From: Xanthomarina maritima
GTDB lineage: Bacteria > Bacteroidota > Bacteroidia > Flavobacteriales > Flavobacteriaceae
DNA: 64,000 bases
Reading direction: 5' to 3'
Assembly (NCBI RefSeq): GCF_008084905.1
Contig: NZ_VSFC01000012.1
Span: forward strand, 62,001 to 126,000
This document shows positions 26,510 through 35,953 of this stretch, piece after piece. The notes beneath the pieces were generated by a model. That model searched no databases, was not told the DNA's origin, and worked only from the letters and a program-made list of their open reading frames with translations. Every line of letters starts with the position of its first letter. The stretch's first letter is position 1. A program made the position numbers and the translations under genes.

Positions 26510-28414
26510 TTATTTACGAATGTTTAACACGTCGTACTTTGAATTTTTCGGATTATACTCAAATACTATCTCTTTGATTTTAGAAACAATTTCTATGTTT
26601 TGGGTATTTGGACCTAATTGACATAGGGCTTCAATATTATTTTCTAGATTAGAAATATTTATAGGTTTACATTTAGCAATCATAATCTTTTCGTTATAAG
26701 TTGGTTTGGTATTTTCGCCATCTATTAATAATTCCTCAAAAATCTTTTCTCCAGGACGTAAGCCTGTAATTATTATGTTAATATCTTCAGGATATTTAAA
26801 TCCAGAAAGTGTAATCATGTTTATAGCTAAATCAAATATTTTAACAGGTTTTCCCATGTCAAAAACAAATATTTCATGACCTAATCCCATTGCGGAAGCT
26901 TCTAATACTAACTGAGCAGCCTCAGGGATTGTCATAAAATATCTAATAATATCTTTATGAGTTACGGTAAGTGGCCCACCAGATTCTATTTGTCTTTTAA
27001 ACAAAGGAATAACAGAGCCATTAGATCCTAAAACATTTCCAAACCTTGTAATAATAAATTTAGTTCTTTTAGATAAAATTTGGTTTTGACAACATACAAT
27101 AATTTCTGCGATACGCTTTGTAGCTCCCATAACATTTGTTGGATTTACAGCTTTGTCTGTTGAAATCAATACAAATTTATCTACTCCATATCTTACTGAT
27201 AAATCAATTAAGTTTTTAGTTCCCTTTACATTAACACTAACAGCTTCGTATGGATTTTGTTCCATAAGAGGAACATGTTTATAAGCAGCGGCATGAAAAA
27301 TAATTTCAGGTTTATGAAAATCAAAGATGTTGTTGATTCTTATTTTGTTTCTAATATCTGCTACAATAGTTTCAATGTTTGTAATGCCATTGATATTTAA
27401 TTCTTGCTGAATATTATAGAGGTTTGATTCAGCATTATCTATTAAAATTAATTTTTTATAATTATATCTAGAAAGTTTTCTAACTAATTCACTTCCAATA
27501 GAACCTGCTGCACCAGTAACAATAATAACTTTATTTGTATATTCTTCATCAAGAATAGGGTTGTCAATATTAATAGGCTCTCTGCCTAGTAAGTCTTCTA
27601 AATTTAACTCTTGTATTTGACCAAAACTTAAGTCGCCATTAATCCAATTTTTAACGGCAGGAACAATTTTAACTTTTAGATTTAAAGCAAATAAGTTACT
27701 TGTAATTTGTAATAGTCTATTAGAATCTATGTTTTGAATTGAAATAATAACCTCATCAATATTGTTTTTTTTAATAAAAGTTTCTGTTATTTTTTCAGGT
27801 TCATAAACATTTAAAAGGTTAATTTTTTTACCAGATTTACTTTCATTATCATCAATAAAACCAACAATTTGTATGTTGCTTTTAGGGTCGTTTGTTACAG
27901 CATCATAAGTTATTAATCCTGAAGATCCAGCACCATAAATTAATACAGATTTTTTTATTTCAAAGTCTGTTGTTATGCTTTTGTAAATTGATTTAATAAA
28001 AAACTTAATACCTACTAAAAAAAAGATGTTAAGCAGTAAATGAATGTATATGATTGATCCAGGAATATCAAAAACGCTATCAAAGTTATAGTGTCTGCTT
28101 AAAAATGTAGTAACTATTAAAATAGTAGCTAAAATGTTTGTGCCAATTATTAGATTTATAACATCTTTTACTCCTGTAAATCTTACAACACCTTTATGAG
28201 AGTTAACAATTAGAAAACTAATAAATGCAGCAAGCAATACAAATGGAATTTGCTTTAAAAATATTAAGATGTCGAAATCAATTTCAAAATTGAAACGAAT
28301 AATATATGCTATAAAAAAAGTAAAAGCAACAACAGTTAAATCAAATATAAGTACCAGCCATTTTGAGGCATACTTGTTTGAGACATTTTTTAATATGTTT
28401 ATTAATCTATCCAA
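26510..28414 (-). CDS. Nucleotide-sugar 4,6-dehydratase, membrane-bound (PglF/CapD/WbpM-like)
   Basis: A 634-residue protein with four N-terminal membrane segments (about 18-130). A CoA-binding/Rossmann region (VLIYGAGSSGLITYDAV, about 155) precedes the catalytic SDR domain with VTGAAGSIGSELVRKLSRY (about 295-315), ADIRN, HAAAYKHVPLMEQNP and STDKAVNPTNVMGATKR. These enzymes convert UDP-GlcNAc to a UDP-4-keto-6-deoxy sugar, the first step to bacillosamine, QuiNAc or FucNAc. The gene overlaps the aminotransferase by 8 bp, consistent with sequential use. Confidence 0.9.
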   Translation of the reverse strand: MDRLINILKNVSNKYASKWLVLIFDLTVVAFTFFIAYIIRFNFEIDFDILIFLKQIPFVLLAAFISFLIVNSHKGVVRFTGVKDVINLIIGTNILATILIVTTFLSRHYNFDSVFDIPGSIIYIHLLLNIFFLVGIKFFIKSIYKSITTDFEIKKSVLIYGAGSSGLITYDAVTNDPKSNIQIVGFIDDNESKSGKKINLLNVYEPEKITETFIKKNNIDEVIISIQNIDSNRLLQITSNLFALNLKVKIVPAVKNWINGDLSFGQIQELNLEDLLGREPINIDNPILDEEYTNKVIIVTGAAGSIGSELVRKLSRYNYKKLILIDNAESNLYNIQQELNINGITNIETIVADIRNKIRINNIFDFHKPEIIFHAAAYKHVPLMEQNPYEAVSVNVKGTKNLIDLSVRYGVDKFVLISTDKAVNPTNVMGATKRIAEIIVCCQNQILSKRTKFIITRFGNVLGSNGSVIPLFKRQIESGGPLTVTHKDIIRYFMTIPEAAQLVLEASAMGLGHEIFVFDMGKPVKIFDLAINMITLSGFKYPEDINIIITGLRPGEKIFEELLIDGENTKPTYNEKIMIAKCKPINISNLENNIEALCQLGPNTQNIEIVSKIKEIVFEYNPKNSKYDVLNIRK

Positions 28415-29549
28415 AATATTGTTTAATTATTGTTAGAATCCTATCTAATTCTTTTTTAGTTAGATTAGATCCACTAGGTAAACAAAGTACTTTTTTATAT
28501 AATTTGTCCGAAATACCATTTAAATATTTAGGATAATGCTTAAAAGCAGGTTGCAAATGCATAGGTTTCCAAGAGGGCCTTGCTTCAATATTATTATTTA
28601 TCAACAACTTTAATAATTCATCTCTAATTTGCTTGGTAGGCAATTCAATGCAAGTTAGCCATCTATTTGAATAAAATCCTTCGGGTTCATTTAAAAATTT
28701 AATAACTTTTAAATGCTTTAAATGTTTTAAATAATAATTATAATTTTTTCTCCTTAACTCAACATAAGCCTCTAAAACTTCCATTTGACCTCTACCAATT
28801 CCAGCTAAAATATTTGACATTCTATAGTTATACCCAGTAGTAACATGAGAATATTCTAAACCAGGTTCTTTTGCTTGAGTGGCTAAATAGATTGTTTTTG
28901 TTTTGATTTCTTTGCTTTTAGAAACTAATGCTCCTCCACCTGAAGTTGTAATAATTTTATTTCCATTAAAAGATAATACAGAAAGATCTCCAAATGTGCC
29001 ACATTTTTTATTGTTATAACTGCTACCTAAAGCCTCAGCGCTATCTTCAACAATAGGAATCTTATATTTTTTCGAGATATTTTGTATTTCTTTCACTTTA
29101 TGTGGCATACCATATAAGTTTATAACAATAACTGCTTTTGGTTTAACACCTAATTTAATTCTATTTAAAATGGCTTGTTCAAGTAAAACTGGACACATAT
29201 TCCATGTATCCTTTTCGCTATCTACAAATACTGGTTTTGCTCCCAAGTATAATACAGGATTTATAGATGCTGCAAATGTTTTTGTTTGACAAATAACTTC
29301 ATCATTTTCTTGAATATTTAAAAGAATCAATGCTAAATGAATAGCAGCAGTTCCTGTAGTTAATGCAGCCACATGAGTTTCATTACCTAAATAAATCTCT
29401 AAGTCTTTTTCAAAACCATTTACATTTGGGCCTAAAGGAGCTATCCAGTTAGTATCAAATGCCTCTTTTATGTATTTATGTTCATGACCACTCATGTGTG
29501 GCGACGATAACCATATTTTAGTATTCAAAAGGGTTGCTTTTTTAGCCAT
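28407..29549 (-). CDS. DegT/DnrJ/EryC1 aminotransferase, PglE-like
   Basis: A 380-residue PLP-dependent sugar aminotransferase that would add an amino group to the 4-keto sugar made by the downstream dehydratase. The start GHEHKYIKEAFDTNWIAPLGPNVNGFE is PglE-like. The PLP Lys lies in LSFNGNKIITTSGGGAL (about residue 190), and EDSAEALGS holds the PLP-binding Asp. The cognate N-acetyltransferase (PglD) is not in the window. Confidence 0.9.
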   Translation of the reverse strand: MAKKATLLNTKIWLSSPHMSGHEHKYIKEAFDTNWIAPLGPNVNGFEKDLEIYLGNETHVAALTTGTAAIHLALILLNIQENDEVICQTKTFAASINPVLYLGAKPVFVDSEKDTWNMCPVLLEQAILNRIKLGVKPKAVIVINLYGMPHKVKEIQNISKKYKIPIVEDSAEALGSSYNNKKCGTFGDLSVLSFNGNKIITTSGGGALVSKSKEIKTKTIYLATQAKEPGLEYSHVTTGYNYRMSNILAGIGRGQMEVLEAYVELRRKNYNYYLKHLKHLKVIKFLNEPEGFYSNRWLTCIELPTKQIRDELLKLLINNNIEARPSWKPMHLQPAFKHYPKYLNGISDKLYKKVLCLPSGSNLTKKELDRILTIIKQYFG

Positions 29550-29784
29550 AGTAAATATCTAAGTTTAAATAGCAATCATCAAAAAAATACGATAAATAAC
29601 TAATTTCTACGTTTTACTTTTTTTATAAATTAAAGGTATTAAGATTTTATCTAATTTATTGGTACTTAGTCTAAATTATATAGATTTATTACTATTTTAA
29701 AAATCATGTAAATAATCTATAGACACTAATTAGAAATACGATTTATAAAAATTAGATAAGAAATGAGATAAAGGTTGTTTGAAT
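29550..29784. other. Intergenic gap between sugar transferase and aminotransferase genes
   Basis: 235 bp of AT-rich sequence inside the otherwise tightly packed cluster. No ORF or strong hairpin was recognised. It may hold a promoter for the last four genes, or be the scar of a lost gene such as a PglD-type acetyltransferase (inference). Confidence 0.3.
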
Positions 29785-30375
29785 TTATTTGATTATAGTT
29801 AATAATGTTTTGACAATGATTTTAAAGTCTATAACCACATTGTTTTTATTAATATAAATTTTATTTAAAGCAATTTTTTTTGGCAGTATGGTTTCCACAT
29901 ATAATTTTTCTGGGTTATTTGTGGCTTTTAGTAATTCGGCTTCATTTCTAAAATATATTGATGCGTAGTCTGTTATGCCTGGCTTTACAGATAAAATTAA
30001 CAAATCATCTTTAGAGTAATGGTTTAAATATTTTCTCACTTCTGGTCTTGGGCCTACAAAACTCATATTCCCAATAAATACATTTATTAATTGAGGAATT
30101 TCGTCTAACTTAAATTTCCTTAAGACATATCCTATGCTCGTAACTCTTGGATCTCTATCTCCAATTGTTAATAATCCTTTTTTTTCAGAATCAACAAACA
30201 TTGTTCTGTATTTATAAATGTTAAAATCCTTATTATGTCTTCCTACTCTTTTTTGAATATAAAAGACAGAACCTTTAGATTCAATTTTTATAAGAATAGC
30301 AATAATTATTAAAACAGGTAACAATAAAATTATTCCAAAAAACGAAAAAATAATATCAAACAATCTTTTAATCAT
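29785..30375 (-). CDS. Initiating sugar-phosphate transferase (PglC-like monotopic PGT)
   Basis: A 196-residue phosphoglycosyl transferase that moves a sugar-1-phosphate onto undecaprenyl phosphate. The N-terminal reentrant hydrophobic segment (about 7-30) precedes KRVGRHNKDFNIYKYRTMF. The catalytic Asp-Glu pair lies in KLDEIPQLINV, and NMSFVGPRPE follows. Its short length puts it with PglC rather than the long WcaJ/WbaP group. Start and stop overlap the neighbouring aminotransferase gene by 4 bp (ATGA). Confidence 0.92.
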   Translation of the reverse strand: MIKRLFDIIFSFFGIILLLPVLIIIAILIKIESKGSVFYIQKRVGRHNKDFNIYKYRTMFVDSEKKGLLTIGDRDPRVTSIGYVLRKFKLDEIPQLINVFIGNMSFVGPRPEVRKYLNHYSKDDLLILSVKPGITDYASIYFRNEAELLKATNNPEKLYVETILPKKIALNKIYINKNNVVIDFKIIVKTLLTIIK

Positions 30376-31577
30376 AAACTGGTTTCTACTGCTTTTTCTA
30401 CTGTTAAAACTATGTGTTCTAATTGCTCTTTAGTTAGTTGTGGGTATATAGGTAGAGATATTTCACCCTTATAATTATTGTATGCATTTGGATACGAATT
30501 TATTTCATATCCCATTTCTTTAAATAAAGAAAGTAATGGTAAAGGTTGAAAGTGTACGTTAGTTGCTACCCCTTGTTGAGAAATTTTATCTATTATGATA
30601 TTTCGTGTAGTTTCAGAAATATTTTTAATTCTAAGTGCATATAAATGACAAGATGAAACTCTATCATCATCAATACATGGAGGTAAAATAGCCCAAGGTT
30701 TTTCTGAAAAAAAGTTATGGTAATAGGCGTAAATGTTTAATCTTTTTTTAAGTGTTTTTTCAAAATATTCGGGAATTTGAGCTACACCTATTGCTGCTAA
30801 AATATCTGGCATATTTATTTTTAAACCAGGGTAAATTATATCGTATTTCCAACCTCCAGCTTTTGATTTTGTAAAAGCATCTTTGGTTTGACCATTTAAA
30901 GAATAACATCTTAAATAATCATATTCTTCTTGGTTATTAAAAGGTTTAGGTAGATTAAGACAAACTGCACCACCTTCGGCAGTTGTTACATTTTTAACTG
31001 CATGGAAAGAAAATACAGTAATGTCTGCAATGGTACCTAAAAAATGGTTTTTATATTTAGCTCCAATAGAATGAGCAGAATCTGCAAGAATTAAAATTCT
31101 ACCTAATTTTTCTTGGTTGTTATTTGAAGATTGGAATATTTTTTTTTTACTGTTTACAATTTTATTAATATCAGAATAATTACAAGGCCAACCAGCAATA
31201 TCTACAGGAATTATAGCTTTTGTTTTGGTTGTAATTGCTTTTTCAATTTGTTTAACAGATATGTTAAAATCATTCTCTATGTCAACCATTACTGGTGTTG
31301 CTCCAACATGTATTACTGCCAATGCAGTTGCAGCATAAGTATAGGCAGGAATTATAACTTCGTCACCTTTACTAATACCATACCATTTTAAGGCTAAGAT
31401 TAGACCTGAAGTTGCTGAATTTACGCAAAGTGTATTTGGTGAATAAGTGTATTTACAAACAAGTTCTTCTAATTTTCTAACTTTTGGTCCAGTTGTTATC
31501 CAGCCAGATTCTAAAGCATCATTAACTTCTTTTATTACAGCTTTATTAATGTAAGGAGGTGAAAATGGAATTTTCAT
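30372..31577 (-). CDS. Second DegT/DnrJ/EryC1 aminotransferase
   Basis: A 401-residue PLP enzyme of the sugar aminotransferase family. ALESGWITTGPKVRKLE is the family start, VNSATSGLILAL the cofactor loop, LADSAHSIGAKY the PLP Asp region and FSFHAVKNVTTAEGGAV the Lys region (about residue 195). Distinct in sequence from the neighbour at 28407, so a second amino sugar is probably present in the repeat unit, or both act on different keto-sugars. Its 3' end overlaps the sugar transferase gene by 4 bp. Confidence 0.88.
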   Translation of the reverse strand: MKIPFSPPYINKAVIKEVNDALESGWITTGPKVRKLEELVCKYTYSPNTLCVNSATSGLILALKWYGISKGDEVIIPAYTYAATALAVIHVGATPVMVDIENDFNISVKQIEKAITTKTKAIIPVDIAGWPCNYSDINKIVNSKKKIFQSSNNNQEKLGRILILADSAHSIGAKYKNHFLGTIADITVFSFHAVKNVTTAEGGAVCLNLPKPFNNQEEYDYLRCYSLNGQTKDAFTKSKAGGWKYDIIYPGLKINMPDILAAIGVAQIPEYFEKTLKKRLNIYAYYHNFFSEKPWAILPPCIDDDRVSSCHLYALRIKNISETTRNIIIDKISQQGVATNVHFQPLPLLSLFKEMGYEINSYPNAYNNYKGEISLPIYPQLTKEQLEHIVLTVEKAVETSL

Positions 31578-31580
31578 TTT

Positions 31581-32675
31581 TTATTTGAGATTAATAGCTT
31601 CATTAAATATAGTTATATATTGTTTAGATACATTTTCTAAGCTAAACATTTTTACGTGTTTAATTACATTTTCAGATAATTCATCAGCTAAATCTTTATT
31701 TGTTGCTAATGTAATCATAGCTTCTGCTAATGCATTAGAATTCTTGGGTTCAACTAACAGAGCTTGCTTATTGTGGTTGGCAAATTCTCTAACACCAGTT
31801 ACGTGAGTAGATATTATAGGCAAACCTACAGCTCCAGCTTCTAAAAGTACTCTAGGAAATCCTTCTCCATAAAAAGTAGGAAGAACAAATGCATCAGACT
31901 CTGATAGTAGTTTTAATATATTTTTTCTTGAACCTAACCAAGTAACAATGTCACTATAATTTTTAAGGATACTGCTGTTTAAACGTTTTGAGTTTTCTTC
32001 TAAAGGACCTACTAAAACAAAATTAAAATCATAATTTTTAGTTTTACATATTTTGGCAGCTTCAAGAAAGTTTACAATCCCTTTTTCATATACAAGTCTC
32101 GATACACAAATAAAAGTAAATTTTGTATTATCTCTTTTTGCTTTTACAATTTTATTATTGAGTTCAATTCCACTACTTAATATAATTTCAAATTTATCTG
32201 GATTGATTAATTTCTTTTTAAGGTATAGTTTTTTATCATCATTATTTTGAAAGACTGTCATGAAAACTCTTTTTTTTACTACACTGTGAAGAATAAAATA
32301 GAATCTTCTTAGTAAATAACCAAAGAAACTATAGTCCATGAATATGGATCCAAGTCCTGTAATTGTTCTGGTAATAGGAGTTTTTGTTTTTAGCTGTGAA
32401 AGTGGCACTAAAAGTGCTGGTTTGGTATCAAAAGTATGAATAACATCAAAAGTGTTTTCCTTAAAAAAACGATTAAGCCATTTTAAAGTTTTGAAATCTG
32501 AAATAAGGGATAATTTTCTATTTAAATTATAAGGAATATAATTTATGTTTTCTGGGAATTTTTCCTTGCTAGTTCCTAAAATAGTCACTTTAAAACCAGC
32601 TTCTGTTAAATATTTGGATAATGGTATTCTTTTATGAGCATCTTCACCACCAACTAAACAGATTTTTTTATTCAT
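31581..32675 (-). CDS. Glycosyltransferase family 4 protein
   Basis: A 364-residue GT-B enzyme. N-terminal VGGEDAHKRIPLSKYLTEAGFKV resembles capsular GT4 enzymes. The C-terminal nucleotide-sugar domain shows FICVSRLVYEKGIVNFLEAA and FVLPTFYGEGFPRVLLEAGAVGLPII, whose E(x)7E Glu residues bind the donor. Donor and acceptor sugars cannot be predicted. It precedes the aminotransferase by 3 bp. Confidence 0.88.
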   Translation of the reverse strand: MNKKICLVGGEDAHKRIPLSKYLTEAGFKVTILGTSKEKFPENINYIPYNLNRKLSLISDFKTLKWLNRFFKENTFDVIHTFDTKPALLVPLSQLKTKTPITRTITGLGSIFMDYSFFGYLLRRFYFILHSVVKKRVFMTVFQNNDDKKLYLKKKLINPDKFEIILSSGIELNNKIVKAKRDNTKFTFICVSRLVYEKGIVNFLEAAKICKTKNYDFNFVLVGPLEENSKRLNSSILKNYSDIVTWLGSRKNILKLLSESDAFVLPTFYGEGFPRVLLEAGAVGLPIISTHVTGVREFANHNKQALLVEPKNSNALAEAMITLATNKDLADELSENVIKHVKMFSLENVSKQYITIFNEAINLK

Positions 32676-32733
32676 AATTTGTTAAACAATTCAAATTTAA
32701 AATTTAATTTAAAAATATGCTAAGTTAGTTTAT

Positions 32734-32741
32734 TAAATTTG
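32734..32741 (+). promoter_or_regulatory. -7 box of the TupA-like gene
   Basis: TAAATTTG matches TAnnTTTG, 40 nt upstream of the TTG start at 32782, giving this inverted gene its own promoter. Confidence 0.35.
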
Positions 32742-32781
32742 TTATTGTATAAATATTTATTGCTTAAACAACCCTGTTATT

Positions 32782-33699
32782 TTGAAAGAATTTATTAGAA
32801 AACTATATCTAGAAACCACTTATGGTCCTTATTTAATACAACCTTTTTATGGAGCTTATAATTATGTAAGATTTACTATTGTAGACGATGTAACTAGAAT
32901 TAATAAAGAGTTTTTAAAAAATTTTAATAAAAAACCAGATTTAAATAATCCAAAAACATTTAATGAAAAACTGCAATGGCTTAAACTAAATGATAGAACT
33001 CCATTACATACGTTATGTGCAGATAAGTATAGAGTTAGAGAATATGTTAAAGAAAAAGTAGGAGATAAGTATTTAATTCCTTTAGTCTTTGAAACAACAA
33101 ACCTAAAGGATATAAAACCTGAAAATATACCTAATTTTCCAGTAATTATAAAAGCCAATCATGACAGTTCAGGAGGTTCTATAATAACAGATAAAAAGAA
33201 TATAAATTGGACTGTGGTTAGAAATAAATTATTTAAGTCTTTACATATTAATTATTATACTAAATATAAAGAATGGCAGTATAAGGATATTGAACCACGA
33301 ATAATTGTAGAAAAATTACTTCAGCATGAAGATGGTAGCATTCCTTTTGATTATAAAATGCATTATTTTAATGGCGAATTAGTTTTTACACAAGTCGATT
33401 TGGACAGACATACAGATCACACGAGAAACCTATATGATGTAAATTGGAATTTTTTAGATATTGAATGGGTTTATAAAAATGGTCGTCAATTAGAGAAACC
33501 TGATTGCTATGAAGAAATGAAAGTTGTTTCTAAAGCTTTGGCTCAGGACTTTTGTTACACAAGGGTTGATTTATATACACTTAATAACAAAGTGTATTTT
33601 GGTGAAATTACTTTGCATTCTGAATCTGGATTTGGTGTGTTTAAACCAGACGAATGGGATTTGAAATTTGGTGATAGACTTAAACTTCCTAAAAAATAA
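32782..33699 (+). CDS. TupA-like ATP-grasp protein
   Basis: A 305-residue protein starting at TTG 32782. LNNPKTFNEKLQWLKLNDRT, TLCADKYRVREYV and FPVIIKANHDSSGG are the N-terminal ATP-grasp/TupA signature (from memory). The C-terminal part has FDYKMHYFNGELVFTQVDLDRH and FGEITLHSESGFGVF, with Glu and Asn-type metal ligands. TupA-like proteins ligate amino acids to polysaccharides (teichuronopeptide in Bacillus); that role here is inference. It is the only plus-strand gene inside the cluster. Confidence 0.8.
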   Translation: MKEFIRKLYLETTYGPYLIQPFYGAYNYVRFTIVDDVTRINKEFLKNFNKKPDLNNPKTFNEKLQWLKLNDRTPLHTLCADKYRVREYVKEKVGDKYLIPLVFETTNLKDIKPENIPNFPVIIKANHDSSGGSIITDKKNINWTVVRNKLFKSLHINYYTKYKEWQYKDIEPRIIVEKLLQHEDGSIPFDYKMHYFNGELVFTQVDLDRHTDHTRNLYDVNWNFLDIEWVYKNGRQLEKPDCYEEMKVVSKALAQDFCYTRVDLYTLNNKVYFGEITLHSESGFGVFKPDEWDLKFGDRLKLPKK

Positions 33700-33704
33700 A
33701 TTAT

Positions 33705-34862
33705 TTAAATATCATCAATCAATTTTTTCAATTGAAGACTTATAATTTCTAAGTTAAAATCTTTAGATCTTTTAAAACCTAATTCACCATATTTAATTCT
33801 ATCATCATTGTTGTTTTGAAGATATTGTATGGCATTCTTGATACCAATAGCATCATCTACATTAACTAAAATACCATACTTGGCTTTATAAAATGAATTT
33901 TTTTCAATGGAAACTGAAATATTATCATTTAAAAGTTCTAATGGACCAGACATGCAATTAGTAGCTATTACAGGCAACCCTACAGACATAGCTTCAAGTA
34001 AGGCATTAGGAAATCCTTCTGAGAGCGAGCTTAAAATAAAACAATGATAATTAACTAATTGAGATTTAACATTAAAATTAAAACCATTTAAAATTATATT
34101 TTTTTCTAGATTCAGATTTTTAGAATATGAAATAATTTCACTTTTTAATTCTCCTTCACCATAAATATCTAGAGTAATGTTTTTTGAAATAGTACTAATG
34201 GCTTCTATAATAATTTTTTGATTTTTTATAGGTATTAATCGACCAACAGTTACTATTTGAAATTTATCATTAAGGATTGTAAAATCTTTAGTAAACGGCT
34301 TGTTGGAATTATTTAAAATGGGGTTGTATATAACATTCGTATTTATCTTTACATTAAAATTGTCTATTAGATCTTTATTTATATGAATAGAATTTGAAAA
34401 AAGTTTATTGTTTTTATTGTAAAATAGTGGGATTAATATTTTAGTAGCAATTGCTGTACTCTTATTGTTTAGATATCTTTTAGATGGAAAACAACGCTCA
34501 CTTATTATCGTTTTTAAATTTGGATTAAATATTTTAGCAACTCCAGTCATAATGTTTTGTCTAATCATAAATGAAATGACAACATCAATTTTTTCAGATT
34601 TTATAGCTTTATGAAATTTATAAATGAATTTCAAGTATTCTAATAAATAATTAATCTTACCCTTTTTTTCAATTTCTACTGCCTCAGATAGAGTTATTAC
34701 TTTAATGTCTTTGTTTAAAGGAAATTCTATTATATTGTATAAAAGAATTATTGTAACATCAAAATATTTAGTAAGTTCATTAGCAAAAAGACTGGCAACT
34801 CTTTCTGCTCCACCAGAACTTATTGTTGGTACAAACAGGCTTATTTTTGTTTTTTTATTCAT
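33705..34862 (-). CDS. Glycosyltransferase family 4 protein
   Basis: A 385-residue GT-B enzyme. It has the N-terminal SSGGAERVASLFANEL acceptor loop, IVTVGRLIPIKNQKIIIEAI at the domain hinge, and FILSSLSEGFPNALLEAMSVGLPVI with the donor-binding E(x)7E. Specificity unknown. It overlaps the upstream glycosyltransferase gene by 8 bp, so the two are translated together. Confidence 0.88.
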   Translation of the reverse strand: MNKKTKISLFVPTISSGGAERVASLFANELTKYFDVTIILLYNIIEFPLNKDIKVITLSEAVEIEKKGKINYLLEYLKFIYKFHKAIKSEKIDVVISFMIRQNIMTGVAKIFNPNLKTIISERCFPSKRYLNNKSTAIATKILIPLFYNKNNKLFSNSIHINKDLIDNFNVKINTNVIYNPILNNSNKPFTKDFTILNDKFQIVTVGRLIPIKNQKIIIEAISTISKNITLDIYGEGELKSEIISYSKNLNLEKNIILNGFNFNVKSQLVNYHCFILSSLSEGFPNALLEAMSVGLPVIATNCMSGPLELLNDNISVSIEKNSFYKAKYGILVNVDDAIGIKNAIQYLQNNNDDRIKYGELGFKRSKDFNLEIISLQLKKLIDDI

Positions 34863-35940
34863 GTGTTATATTAATAAACAACTGTTCGTATTGACTAATT
34901 ATTTTTTCTTTATTAAACCTACTTGTTACAACACTATTAACAATTTCAGGATTAAAATTAAAATCAGCATTCAATAGGTTTAGATAATGTACAAACTCAT
35001 CAATTGTATCAGCTATATAACCATTACTACCATTAATTATAATTTCATCTAAGCCTCCTGGAGCATTAAATGCTAAAATTGGAGTTCCTACTAAACAACT
35101 TTCTAATAGAATATTAGGAAATCCCTCTACATAGGATCCTTGTAAGTATAGATCGTTTTCAGATAAATATGCATCAACTTCTTGAGTGAAATTTATAAAT
35201 TCAATATGATCTAGTAGTCCCTTTTCTTTTGCATAATTGTAAATAGTTTCTTTCTCTGTACCATGTCCTATTATTGTATATCTAAAAGGAAAATCTACCC
35301 TAGATAATGCATCTAAAATTCTAAGGTGTCCTTTATGTTTGCTTAACCTTGTTATGGTTATTAATTTTATTGTACTAGACTGGTTTCTAGCTTTTTTTTT
35401 AAGATTTGAAGTGTTTGTAATTGGATTATTTATTAACTCTGTTTTTATTAAGGGAACTTTAAAATGTGTTACTAAATCTTGGCGCATATCATTAGATTGA
35501 CAAATAATCTTGTCAACCAATTTATAGGCTAGTACAATCATTTTCTTTGAAAATATAACATTGTTATATGGATTGTGTTTGCTTAATTCTGAGAGCACAT
35601 TTGCTTCTCTTGATATAAATTTTGTTTTAGGGAAGAATTTTGAAAAAAAAGCTAAAAAAGTGTTTAAATGCACAATGGAGCTTATAACTATATCTGCTCT
35701 TTCCCTTTTTAAAAGACGAAATAATATAAATACAGATTTTAATACTCTATTTTTATTTAAGTATATAATTGTTAAATCTGAAGTTTGATAAACAGTATCT
35801 TTTTCAAAACCAGTAACAATCAGTTTAACATCAAATTTTTCTTTATCTAAGTTTTGAGCAACAAAAGACATAATGCGTTCTGCTCCACCTGCTGCAAGTG
35901 ATGGTAAAACAAATAAGATATTTATTTTTTTTTTATTCAT
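34855..35940 (-). CDS. Glycosyltransferase family 4 protein
   Basis: A 361-residue GT-B enzyme with LAAGGAERIMSFVAQNL at the N-terminus, LITITRLSKHKGHLRILDAL at the hinge and YLQGSYVEGFPNILLESCLVGTPIL carrying the E(x)7E pair. It is similar in layout to the neighbouring enzymes at 33705 and 39484 but clearly divergent from them. It follows the polymerase gene by 13 bp. Acceptor and donor unknown. Confidence 0.88.
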   Translation of the reverse strand: MNKKKINILFVLPSLAAGGAERIMSFVAQNLDKEKFDVKLIVTGFEKDTVYQTSDLTIIYLNKNRVLKSVFILFRLLKRERADIVISSIVHLNTFLAFFSKFFPKTKFISREANVLSELSKHNPYNNVIFSKKMIVLAYKLVDKIICQSNDMRQDLVTHFKVPLIKTELINNPITNTSNLKKKARNQSSTIKLITITRLSKHKGHLRILDALSRVDFPFRYTIIGHGTEKETIYNYAKEKGLLDHIEFINFTQEVDAYLSENDLYLQGSYVEGFPNILLESCLVGTPILAFNAPGGLDEIIINGSNGYIADTIDEFVHYLNLLNADFNFNPEIVNSVVTSRFNKEKIISQYEQLFINITHE

Positions 35941-35953
35941 TTAAAAATATAAA

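Noticed and set aside
26510-30375. A protein N-glycosylation (pgl) locus
   Set aside because: PglF/E/C homologues are present, but there is no oligosaccharyltransferase (PglB) and the neighbours are capsule export genes.
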